A stretch of 64,000 nucleotides of DNA, from assembly GCF_000429305.1 (NCBI RefSeq), contig NZ_AUBP01000001.1:62001-126000 (forward strand), read 5' to 3'. Positions 44,156 to 51,524 of the stretch are shown here, one piece after another; within the stretch, counting starts at the first letter, position 1; each line of letters starts with the position of its first letter. The stretch is from Desulfovibrio inopinatus DSM 10711. GTDB lineage: Bacteria > Desulfobacterota > Desulfovibrionia > Desulfovibrionales > Desulfovibrionaceae. Position numbers and translations under genes: made by a program. The notes under the pieces were generated by a model that saw only the letters and a list, made by a program, of their open reading frames with translations, was not told the DNA's origin and searched no databases.

Positions 44156-44670
44156 AAACGCCCGCGTCCAAACCCATGTCGAAGTCAATGAAATTCGTCA
44201 TTGCCGGCGTATTTTGCCTGTTAATCTTGGCGGTCGGGGGGCTGATTTTCTTCAATGCCTATGTCTATGCCGGTTACCAACTCGGTGGTTTATCCAAGCA
44301 AGAGTACCAGAAAGCTCTTGATATTGCTGCTAAAGATTTCTGCCGGGCCGATAATTTGACGTTTGAGGGCTTTGATCTGTCGAAATTTGAAGAAGTCTTG
44401 CATGGTGGGGATACGTACGCCTGGGGAGCAGCTCGGACGAAAGATACCGAAGGGCGGACTGTATACGTTTGGATCTATCTTGAATGGGGAAAGATTCGGC
44501 AGCAATGGCTTCGCAATTATTGCCGTATTCTTGCTCCACCAACGGATGAGTTATTTTATGATCGGACCCATCCTGGCCAGGTGGACCGTGTTCGGTTCGC
44601 CGTATCACAAATTATAACCGATATTGCACGCAACTTTCGTGTGGTGTTTGGTGATACGTCAGCGTCGTAA
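44152..44670 (+). CDS. Small membrane-anchored protein of unknown function
   Basis: 172 residues from an ATG at 44152 behind CAGGAGAACTCGCA, overlapping the previous stop. One helix near the N-terminus (FVIAGVFCLLILAVGGLIFF) and a periplasmic domain of about 135 residues with conserved-looking aromatic stretches (YAWGAARTKDTEGRTVYVWI, YLEWGKIRQQWLRNYCRIL). Two Cys residues (DFCRAD and NYCRIL) could form a disulfide. No family recognised. Last gene of the GT39 operon; a terminator follows. Confidence 0.75.
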   Translation: MKTPASKPMSKSMKFVIAGVFCLLILAVGGLIFFNAYVYAGYQLGGLSKQEYQKALDIAAKDFCRADNLTFEGFDLSKFEEVLHGGDTYAWGAARTKDTEGRTVYVWIYLEWGKIRQQWLRNYCRILAPPTDELFYDRTHPGQVDRVRFAVSQIITDIARNFRVVFGDTSAS

Positions 44671-44708
44671 TATTTCGAGTCGTTTTTATATCGTTATTGT
44701 TTTTCCGA

Positions 44709-44739
44709 GAACGCCCCCTGGTTTTATACGGGGGCGTTC
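44709..44739. terminator. Bidirectional terminator between convergent genes
   Basis: GAACGCCCCC (44709-44718) and GGGGGCGTTC (44730-44739) form a 10-bp stem with an 11-base loop. It follows the GT39 operon, and the metallophosphoesterase stop codon lies in its loop, so it serves both sides. Confidence 0.8.
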
Positions 44740-45914
44740 GTCTTTGCTTGGTGGTGTAATGTGAATATCGTGATTTCTGGTTCTGTGAGAAAACGGAAGG
44801 GAGGCCCCCAGGTGCCTGTTCCCTGGCTTGTGTAAACGGCAGAATCCTCATCGAGTTGATAGAGACCGGCTGTGTATGGGAACAACCGTTTGACAAGAAG
44901 CGTGAAGGGATAGAACTGACCGTTATGCGTATGCCCGGAAAGCTGAAGGTGCACCGATTCGAGAACAGACGGACTGACGTCCGGTCTGTGTTTGAGCAGG
45001 ATGGTAAACGTACCGAGAGTGGCTTTCGCGACGGCCTGGGCATCGGTTGTTCGATCCAACCCAAAATGGCCGGCCATGATGTCGTCAACGCCAATGAGCG
45101 TAATCGCGTTTCCGACGTCAACCGCATCGCCATGCAGCAACGTGAATCCTGCCGCTTTGGTGAAACGGAGCGCTTCGTTTATTCCGGAATAGAATTCGTG
45201 ATTGCCAGTGACGGCGTATTTGCCAAGGCGGGCTGGCATGGCTTTCAGGATTTCTTCGATAGCGTACGGATCGTCCATGTCTCTATCGAGCAGGTCACCG
45301 GTCGATACAATAATGTCCGGTTTTTCCACGCCCATGATATTGGCAATGGTTTTCGCAGTCTCCGTGCCGGTCGTTGCACTGAAATGCACGTCGGAAATTT
45401 GTGCGATAACGGTTCCATCGGCTTCTGCCGGAACAGCGGGAGAAACGATGTTCACGCGTTTGACATTGAGCGCCAGGGCTTGATGGCGTGCATAGAGCAA
45501 CATTCCTCCTGCGGTAATGCACGCCGCTATGAAAACAATTGTCGTCATGCCGCCGACTTGCGTCAATGCTTCGGCGGGGCCGAAAAATTGAAGTTTCTGT
45601 CCGGCATGGCCCACGATGCGGAATACAATATGCGTTGCGAAAAACAGCAGGACGAACATACTCCAAGAATACCCGGCAAATGTCATTGTTCGCGCAAGAA
45701 TGGGCATGCCATGCTTGCCGAGCCATGCTCCGATGCCCGGTCCAAGGATGAGTAAAAACAAGATAAGCCAAAGACAAACCGCCACAACCGGTCCGACATG
45801 GATGATATGGCGGGCCGCGGTTAAAAAGTAGACGTTGAGGCACGCAAGGGCGACAACGACAGAGAGAACAAGGGTTGCAAAGCTCAAAATGTGTCCCCAT
45901 GGGTTGGAGGTCAA
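44724..45914 (-). CDS. Membrane metallophosphoesterase (YaeI/LpxG-like)
   Basis: 396 residues from a TTG at 45914, the only usable start before Met 70; the ribosome binding site is weak. Four or so N-terminal membrane helices are followed by a calcineurin-like catalytic domain: ISDVHFSATTGTE, VSTGDLLDRDMDDPY, AVTGNHEFYSGI, LLKHRPDV and LSGHTHNGQF give the dinuclear metal site. The closing GTGTWGPPFRFLTEPEIT is typical of YaeI-type phosphodiesterases and UDP-2,3-diacylglucosamine hydrolases. Substrate unknown; a lipid-linked phosphate is plausible. Confidence 0.9.
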   Translation of the reverse strand: MTSNPWGHILSFATLVLSVVVALACLNVYFLTAARHIIHVGPVVAVCLWLILFLLILGPGIGAWLGKHGMPILARTMTFAGYSWSMFVLLFFATHIVFRIVGHAGQKLQFFGPAEALTQVGGMTTIVFIAACITAGGMLLYARHQALALNVKRVNIVSPAVPAEADGTVIAQISDVHFSATTGTETAKTIANIMGVEKPDIIVSTGDLLDRDMDDPYAIEEILKAMPARLGKYAVTGNHEFYSGINEALRFTKAAGFTLLHGDAVDVGNAITLIGVDDIMAGHFGLDRTTDAQAVAKATLGTFTILLKHRPDVSPSVLESVHLQLSGHTHNGQFYPFTLLVKRLFPYTAGLYQLDEDSAVYTSQGTGTWGPPFRFLTEPEITIFTLHHQAKTNAPV

Positions 45915-45998
45915 AGGAACTGATCGGATATAATAAAGCAGGACTTCGGCCTTGGCGAGACCTGTCGATGAAGATGATAGGATTAATGGAGAGAATGT

Positions 45999-48182
45999 CT
46001 AGGAAAGGCAGGGAAGCTCAAATGTGAAACATGCTCCTTGGCCTGGTTGGGATTCGACGGTGATGGAGCCATGGTAGTGCTCGATGATATTACGGCAAAT
46101 GGCGAGCCCCATACCAGTTCCTTTGGGTTGGGTGCCAAGTGTGTTGGATTCAACCTGATAAAATTTATCGAAGATACGGTCCAGGTCGGGTTTGGGGATG
46201 CCGGGGCCGGTATCAGACACACTGATACGCAACCGATTTGCTCGTAGTCTCGCCGCAATTCGAACTTCACCTTCGTCGGTGAACTTGAGCGCATTTCCAA
46301 GAAGGTTGGTCAACACCTGGGTAACACGATCGGGATCAGCTCGGACGTTGGGAAGCGACTCATTAATGTCCACAATGAGATCGAGTTTTGGCTTTTCGAG
46401 AAAAGCGCTTCGGAATGAATCCGCAACATCGGAAATGAGTGCGTAAATATTGATGTTGACGTCGTTCCATTTGGCTGCCCCCGATTCTATTTTGGAGAGA
46501 TCAAGGAAATCGTTGATGAGCCTGGTTAATCGTTCACCTTCGCGCAATATGATATCGAGATTGGAACTGATTTGTTCCCCTTTGCGCTGAAGGCGATCAG
46601 AATTTGCCAACTCTTTGAAGTATCTAATGAAGTCTCTGCGAATCAACTTGGCAAACCCCATGACTGATGTCAGCGGTGTTCGCAGATCGTGTGAAACTGT
46701 GTTGAGTAATGCCGATTTGAGGCGGTCGATTTCTAAGAGACGACGATTTGCCTCGCGGAGTTCTCGCGTTCGGCTTTGCACCCGTTGTTCCAGCTCTTCT
46801 CGTACCTGCATGAGTTCGTCGCGCGTCTGCTTGATTTCGCTGATATCGACAAAGGCTTCCAGGAGGATATCTTCATCTTCAATCTGGACCGGAATGACGC
46901 TCTTGATGATGTGAATAACATGTCCATCCCGGGCAATGAGTGTTCGTTCCGCGAGGTCGGAGGATTGATGGTTATCGGCGACAGGGCTGTCACTGGACGA
47001 GGACGGACACAATGTTTCGTGGCAGTATTTCCCAATAAGTTCTTGTTCGTTGTCATACCCCATAATGTTGAGCGCTGCGGTGTTGGCGTGGAGAATGCTT
47101 TTTTGCTTGGAAATAAAGAGTACACCGAACGGGACAGCGTCGAGAATGTATTGAAGCCGTTCGCGCGATCGCTCCAGATGGTCAGAGTAGCGTTTGAGCT
47201 GACCGTGGAGTAGCGCGTTATGGATCGCGTTGGCGTAGACCAATACAATGGATTCGAGAAAAGTTTTGCTTTCATCGAAGTCGTAGGGAGAACGGAACCC
47301 AAACCCCAGAACGCCACCGATGGATTCACCAAACGGAATAGGAAAAATAGCCAACGAGGTGATGCCAGGAAGAAGCGTTTGCAAGTCGGAGTGAGTTGAA
47401 TTCTCATGAAGATAGCGAAAATATACCGGTTCTTGGTCAATATCGAGAAATGGACTCAGCGCATGGGGAACTTTCGGGTTGGAGAGAGCTAATTGTAGCG
47501 TTGGATTGGATGGAGCGTGATTTTTTTCTAGGCAGAGAACGCCATTTTTCACGAGGAATAGGAATGCCAAATCCGGATTGATGGCCGCAACGATTTCTCC
47601 AAATCCACCGTCCATGACCTGAAACATCGCAAGACTGGAGCCGACACGAACGCTCAACGCGTTGATGGAGAGGAGTTCGTTGACGCGTCGTTCCAACATT
47701 TCCTGCATGTGCTTGCGCTGGGTAATGTCGCGGCCGACGGCCATCATGGCGGTAACATGGTTCTCTTTATCAAGCAGAGCGCGGTTCGACCATGCCAACC
47801 AACGCCACCCATTCAGCGTTTGGGCTCGTTGTTCGACATAGGTATGATGTGGGGCAGAGAAAACCGTTTTTATGGAACGAGAAACTTCTTGCTGATCGTC
47901 CTTGTGGATGAGAGCCAAAAATTGGCGACCAAGTAATTGAGATTGAGATTTTCCGAAAAGCCGGCAAAATGAAGGGTTGGCGTACTGTATTTCGCCTCGA
48001 AGATTTATTTTAACAACCAGCTCTGTCTGATGCTCGACAAGCTGACGATAAAGTCCTTTGTCGTCGGTGTCTCCAACAGGACATCGCGACACCGATTCGG
48101 GCTGGGATTCTTGCAAAAGCAATCTCAACCTTCGGTTTTCTTCGAGAAGCTCCAGCATGCTTTTCTCGTTATCGCCTGTCAT
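45999..48182 (-). CDS. Cytosolic sensor histidine kinase (PAS-GAF-PAS-HisKA-HATPase)
   Basis: 727 residues from the ATG at 48182. No membrane helix. First PAS about 45-155 (VVKINLRGEIQYANPSFCRL, ending AVGRDITQRKHMQEMLERR), a GAF-like domain about 165-330, second PAS about 340-455 (ILDAVPFGVLFISKQKSILH), a coiled coil (ELMQVREELEQRVQSRTREL), HisKA with His in NTVSHDLRTPLTSVMGF, and ATPase motifs NLLGNALKFTD, DTGPGIP and KGTGMGLAI. It probably senses an intracellular redox or ligand signal. No response regulator is adjacent. Confidence 0.93.
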   Translation of the reverse strand: MTGDNEKSMLELLEENRRLRLLLQESQPESVSRCPVGDTDDKGLYRQLVEHQTELVVKINLRGEIQYANPSFCRLFGKSQSQLLGRQFLALIHKDDQQEVSRSIKTVFSAPHHTYVEQRAQTLNGWRWLAWSNRALLDKENHVTAMMAVGRDITQRKHMQEMLERRVNELLSINALSVRVGSSLAMFQVMDGGFGEIVAAINPDLAFLFLVKNGVLCLEKNHAPSNPTLQLALSNPKVPHALSPFLDIDQEPVYFRYLHENSTHSDLQTLLPGITSLAIFPIPFGESIGGVLGFGFRSPYDFDESKTFLESIVLVYANAIHNALLHGQLKRYSDHLERSRERLQYILDAVPFGVLFISKQKSILHANTAALNIMGYDNEQELIGKYCHETLCPSSSSDSPVADNHQSSDLAERTLIARDGHVIHIIKSVIPVQIEDEDILLEAFVDISEIKQTRDELMQVREELEQRVQSRTRELREANRRLLEIDRLKSALLNTVSHDLRTPLTSVMGFAKLIRRDFIRYFKELANSDRLQRKGEQISSNLDIILREGERLTRLINDFLDLSKIESGAAKWNDVNINIYALISDVADSFRSAFLEKPKLDLIVDINESLPNVRADPDRVTQVLTNLLGNALKFTDEGEVRIAARLRANRLRISVSDTGPGIPKPDLDRIFDKFYQVESNTLGTQPKGTGMGLAICRNIIEHYHGSITVESQPGQGACFTFELPCLS

Positions 48183-48338
48183 CAAGGAGAAACTCCGAAA
48201 GTTGTAGTCCTATATATTCTTTAGCAAGATGTAGCACGCTCACTGCACAACGACAAGTGTCCATTCAGGGGGCATGTATTGAGAATCGTTTGTATAATGT
48301 GGCTCAATTATTCAAAGAATTGATGCTGTGTGTTTTGT

Positions 48339-48932
48339 TCAAGAAGCCCTTTCTCGGATGATCTCGTAGCGAAAGCAGTCTACAAGGTGGTCGTTGATGA
48401 CACCAATGGCTTGAAGGTGGGCATATAATGTTGTGGAGCCGACAAAGCCAAAACCACGTTTTTTCATGTCTTTGCTTATTGTATCGGATAAGGACGATAT
48501 TGTAGGAACATCTTCATGATTTTTCCACTCGTTATGCAGCGTGCGCCCATCGGTAAATGACCAGATGTAGTGGTCGAAAGAGCCAAATGTTTCCTGAAGA
48601 GCGAGAAACGCACGAGCATTTTTGACTGTGGCTTCCAATTTGCGCCGATTTCGGACAAGTCCAGGATTGGCGAGGAGAGTTTCGATCTCTGCGGCTCCAT
48701 AGTTTGCGACAATCAGTGGATCGAAATTCGCAAAAGCCTTCCGATAGTGCTCACGTTTGCGAAGAATCGTCAGCCAGGACAAGCCTGCCTGGGAACACTC
48801 AAGAACAAGAAATTCGAAATGTCGGCGTTCATCGTGAACGGGCACCCCCCATTCGACATCGTGGTACTCAATTTCCTCAGGAGATCGAAGAGCCCAGAGG
48901 CAACGGTGGATTTCAGGTTTTGCGTCTGACAT
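48339..48932 (-). CDS. tag: DNA-3-methyladenine glycosylase I
   Basis: 197 residues, the standard Tag length. It removes 3-methyladenine from alkylated DNA in the cytosol. Zinc ligands are visible: Cys in HRCLWAL and His in YHDVEWGVP near the N-terminus, His and Cys in NDHLVDCFRY near the C-terminus. Other family blocks: ECSQAGLSWLTILRKREHYR, FDPLIVANYGAAEIETLL and GFVGSTTLYAHLQAIGVIND. It starts 6 bases after the peroxiredoxin stop, so alkylation repair is co-transcribed with peroxide defence. Confidence 0.96.
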   Translation of the reverse strand: MSDAKPEIHRCLWALRSPEEIEYHDVEWGVPVHDERRHFEFLVLECSQAGLSWLTILRKREHYRKAFANFDPLIVANYGAAEIETLLANPGLVRNRRKLEATVKNARAFLALQETFGSFDHYIWSFTDGRTLHNEWKNHEDVPTISSLSDTISKDMKKRGFGFVGSTTLYAHLQAIGVINDHLVDCFRYEIIRERAS

Positions 48933-48938
48933 AGTGTT

Positions 48939-49523
48939 TCACTTATCCAATTTTTTTAGTTCGTTGACGATGGCACCAAGATCAGGCCGTGTATTGATAT
49001 CGCTTACGATGATAGACCGAATGACACCAGACTTGTCGATGATAAATATGGAGCGTTCTGCCACGCCGTCTGAACGCAATACGCCGTATTTCTCCGCGGT
49101 CTCTCCATGAGGCCAGAAATCCGACGCTACCGGGAACCATAAATTACCCATTTGTTTGATCCAGGCAAATTGGCTGGGGGTATTGTCGGTTGTAATGCCA
49201 ATGACTTGTGCGTCATATTGATCGAAGTACTTTTTGGCGAGATTGTAGCCTGGCCACTGGTCCGAACATACTGGAGTGAATGCCGCTGGGACAAAGCTGA
49301 GAACGACATTCTTTTTCCCAAGGAATTGTGAGAGGCTAACACTGTTTCCATCAACGGTCGGGAGGTCGAAATCCGGGGCTTTGTCCCCCTTTGCGACGTT
49401 CAATGTGGAATCTATCGGTTTGAGGTGCCCTGGATTATATATCTGATCGCGAGAAACTTCTGCGAACACCGGGCCGGCACAACAACTTGACAGTACCAAA
49501 ATTGTGAATAAGGCACGGATCAT
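48939..49523 (-). CDS. Exported peroxiredoxin (AhpC/TSA/Bcp family)
   Basis: 194 residues from an ATG at 49523 with GGAGGTGGT in front. The N-terminus IRALFTILVLSSCCAGPVFA is an export signal; LSSC could be a lipobox (lipoprotein) or cleavage may follow VFA. The peroxiredoxin domain starts GDKAPDFDLPTVDGNSVSL and has the peroxidatic Cys 86 in AAFTPVCSDQW. No second conserved Cys is evident, so a 1-Cys or thiol-assisted mechanism is likely; the thioredoxin-like protein at 49655 is a possible reductant. It should reduce peroxides in the periplasm. Confidence 0.93.
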   Translation of the reverse strand: MIRALFTILVLSSCCAGPVFAEVSRDQIYNPGHLKPIDSTLNVAKGDKAPDFDLPTVDGNSVSLSQFLGKKNVVLSFVPAAFTPVCSDQWPGYNLAKKYFDQYDAQVIGITTDNTPSQFAWIKQMGNLWFPVASDFWPHGETAEKYGVLRSDGVAERSIFIIDKSGVIRSIIVSDINTRPDLGAIVNELKKLDK

Positions 49524-49562
49524 ACCACCTCCTTTGCAATGTAAACGCAATATAAAGCGTTT

Positions 49563-49575
49563 CTTGGGTTGACGT
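49563..49575 (-). promoter_or_regulatory. Shared 13-bp leader element, copy upstream of the peroxiredoxin
   Basis: ACGTCAACCCAAG on the minus strand, 40 bases before the peroxiredoxin start and just downstream of a -10-like TACAAT (49578-49583). An identical copy precedes the thioredoxin-like gene (50231-50243). Confidence 0.5.
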
Positions 49576-49588
49576 ACATTGTATCATT

Positions 49589-49606
49589 CCAATGGGTTCC
49601 CATTGG
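49589..49606. promoter_or_regulatory. Palindromic operator candidate upstream of the peroxiredoxin
   Basis: CCAATGGG-TT-CCCATTGG; with three flanking bases on each side (ATT...TAT) all but one pair still match. It lies 6 bases upstream of the TACAAT -10 candidate on the minus strand, inside the expected spacer/-35 region, so a repressor bound here would block the prx-tag promoter. Confidence 0.55.
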
Positions 49607-49654
49607 TATACTCATCACGTTCAATGACGAGAGAGAATGCGTTACGTTTTGGAT

Positions 49655-50212
49655 TTATTTTTTAAGGTCAGTTTCTGCAAGGATGTCGTCAAGGAATTCT
49701 TTGGGATCAGGGAAAACTCCATCATGTTCATAGAGGATTGCTCCTCGATTTTTTCCGTTTCGCATGTCGATAAGGAAAAAATGCGGGGTGCCGTGTTCAC
49801 CTGTTGCTGTATATGCGGTGAAGTCTTCATCGGAGATCAACGGAAAATCTATTTTGTATTCATCACGAAAGATGCCGACTTCAAAGTCGGAATTCCCGGC
49901 GCCAATTCCAACAACACCAAATTTATCGGCGTATGAAGATTGATGAAGCATTTTCATAAATTCATTCATAATCGGAGCTTGGCGCTGACAATGAGGACAG
50001 TACATACTGAAAATCTCTACGATCAGGAAGTCGGTTTTCACATCATACGGTGAAAATGCTTTTGTCGTTTGAGGGATACCGAGCGTTTGCGCCTGTTGCG
50101 CAGAGAACTCGCTATTGAGACGAAAATCAGGAAACATGGTGGCACGAGCTGAAACTGCAAAAAATAAAATAAATACCACCACAAAGAAGGGGGAAGAGAG
50201 AAAACGCGGCAT
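49655..50212 (-). CDS. Periplasmic thioredoxin-like protein with CPHC active site
   Basis: 185 residues. Signal peptide FFVVVFILFFAVSARA. A thioredoxin fold with FLIVEIFSMYCPHCQRQAPI; the active-site cysteines are C72 and C75. The CPHC dipeptide is the DsbA-type, oxidising pair, although the overall order resembles TlpA/thiol-disulfide reductases, with the cis-Pro in EHGTPHFFLID. It may supply or remove electrons for the periplasmic peroxiredoxin encoded next. Divergent from the chemosensory cluster at 50512. Confidence 0.88.
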   Translation of the reverse strand: MPRFLSSPFFVVVFILFFAVSARATMFPDFRLNSEFSAQQAQTLGIPQTTKAFSPYDVKTDFLIVEIFSMYCPHCQRQAPIMNEFMKMLHQSSYADKFGVVGIGAGNSDFEVGIFRDEYKIDFPLISDEDFTAYTATGEHGTPHFFLIDMRNGKNRGAILYEHDGVFPDPKEFLDDILAETDLKK

Positions 50213-50230
50213 GGAGGTACTCCAAAAAAG

Positions 50231-50243
50231 CTTGGGTTGACGT
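50231..50243 (-). promoter_or_regulatory. Shared 13-bp leader element, copy upstream of the thioredoxin-like gene
   Basis: ACGTCAACCCAAG on the minus strand, 19 bases before the start; identical to 49563-49575 upstream of the peroxiredoxin gene. Confidence 0.5.
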
Positions 50244-50404
50244 CCTATGAATAAAAACCGACGGTAAAGGAATGGAATAATGATTTTATATACGAGTATC
50301 GACGGAATTTATCCACAAAAAATGACAACGATAATTCTTCTCTATTTTTGCGTTTATCAATTCCATTGAAATATAAAGAGTATGAGAAAAAGAGCGGGTC
50401 GACT

Positions 50405-50433
50405 TTGACTTGATTGAGGGAAGTCGATATTAT
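50405..50433 (+). promoter_or_regulatory. Near-consensus sigma-70 promoter of the signalling cluster
   Basis: TTGACT (50405-50410), a 17-base spacer and TATTAT (50428-50433). It lies about 80 bases before the first gene of the cluster, in a 299-bp region otherwise without features except the divergent redox gene leader. Confidence 0.6.
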
Positions 50434-50511
50434 CATGAATTCAGTACTTGTTATTTACAATACAGTAGAAGTTTTTACAGCCATCAGAGTTTTATGGTGG
50501 ATGGAGTTTTC

Positions 50512-50874
50512 ATGGGTTCACTGCTCGTCGTCGACGATTCCCTCTTTCAACGCATGCTCCTCGGTAAGATTGCCGAAGAATGCGGATTTGTCGTGACACA
50601 AGCCAAAACCGGTAAGGAATGCCTGGAAAGTGTGGCGAAAGCCATGCCGGATGCCATGTTGCTTGATCTCAATATGCCCGACATGAGTGGGTTTGAAGTG
50701 CTGCGTTCTCTCCACGAGGCAGAGACGTTGCCCAAAACCGTTGTTATCACTGCCGATATTCAAAAAAGTTCTCGGGAACGATGTGAAGCATATGATCTCG
50801 CTGGAATGCTGAACAAGCCCGTCGACGAAGACCAGCTGCGCGGGATTTTGGCTTCACTGCTTAAAGGCGCATGA
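50512..50874 (+). CDS. Single-domain response regulator (CheY-like), first gene of a chemosensory-type cluster
   Basis: 120 residues from an ATG at 50512 behind GGATGGAGTTTTC; ATG 50494 is an alternative. SLLVVDDSLFQRMLLGKIAE gives D8/D9, AMLLDLNMPDMSGFEV gives the acceptor D52, TVVITADIQ the switch Thr, and MLNKPVDED the lysine. It overlaps the CheC-type gene by four bases (ATGA). With a phosphatase and a CheA encoded next, this receiver is the likely CheA target whose signal CheC removes. Confidence 0.9.
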   Translation: MGSLLVVDDSLFQRMLLGKIAEECGFVVTQAKTGKECLESVAKAMPDAMLLDLNMPDMSGFEVLRSLHEAETLPKTVVITADIQKSSRERCEAYDLAGMLNKPVDEDQLRGILASLLKGA

Positions 50875-51497
50875 TGTACGAGAACAGCCCTATCAATGCC
50901 GATCAGCTCGATGTTTTACAAGAATTGGTCAATATTGGAGTTGGTCGCGCCGCCGGTGTGCTCAATCAAATGACTCGGGCTCATGTACATCTCGATGCGC
51001 CCGAAGCACATGTTTTGACTCCCTTGCAAGCGCCGAATCATACATTGCTTGGTCTGAACGATCGGATTGCATCGGTACGATTATCGTTTGGCGGAAGTTT
51101 TTCCGGTACGGCCGCGTTGGTTTTCCCTCCTGATAGTGCTATGAATCTGGTTGCCATTATCGCCGGAGGCGACCCCATGGCGATGGACATGGATTCGTTA
51201 CGCATTGGAGCCTTACAAGAAGTCGGCAATATTGTTCTCAATGGCGTCATGGGATCGATTTCCAACGCTATTGGTGACCATCTCGATTATTTACCACCGG
51301 ATTATTTTGAAGACACGTTGCAGAATCTCTTTCAAGAGTACAACGACAACAAAAGTCTGGTTATTTATATCCGTATAAGCTTTACTGTGGAAGGACACCT
51401 TATCCAAGGGGACCTCATTATCCTCTTTCAGGTGGGCACGTTTGACCGCCTTCTTGACGGCCTTGAGCGCCTTCTGACCAATATGAGGATGTTATAA
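50871..51497 (+). CDS. CheC-type phosphatase of a receiver protein
   Basis: 208 residues. Both CheC active-site helices are present: DVLQELVNIGVGRAAGVLNQ and IGALQEVGNIVLNGVMGSIS, each with the E-x-x-N pair that attacks the phosphoryl group. SFGGSFSGTAALVFPPDSAM is the typical central block. CheC family proteins dephosphorylate CheY-P, often stimulated by CheD, which is not encoded here. Coupled to the receiver gene upstream and followed after 27 bases by the CheA-like kinase. Probable resetting enzyme of this pathway. Confidence 0.9.
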   Translation: MMYENSPINADQLDVLQELVNIGVGRAAGVLNQMTRAHVHLDAPEAHVLTPLQAPNHTLLGLNDRIASVRLSFGGSFSGTAALVFPPDSAMNLVAIIAGGDPMAMDMDSLRIGALQEVGNIVLNGVMGSISNAIGDHLDYLPPDYFEDTLQNLFQEYNDNKSLVIYIRISFTVEGHLIQGDLIILFQVGTFDRLLDGLERLLTNMRML

Positions 51498-51524
51498 TAG
51501 TGTCTTCCTTCATATAGTCGTATC

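Noticed and set aside
50309-50317. TTATCCACA, a consensus DnaA box
   Set aside because: A single box without a cluster, AT-rich unwinding element or dnaA/dnaN neighbours does not indicate an origin.
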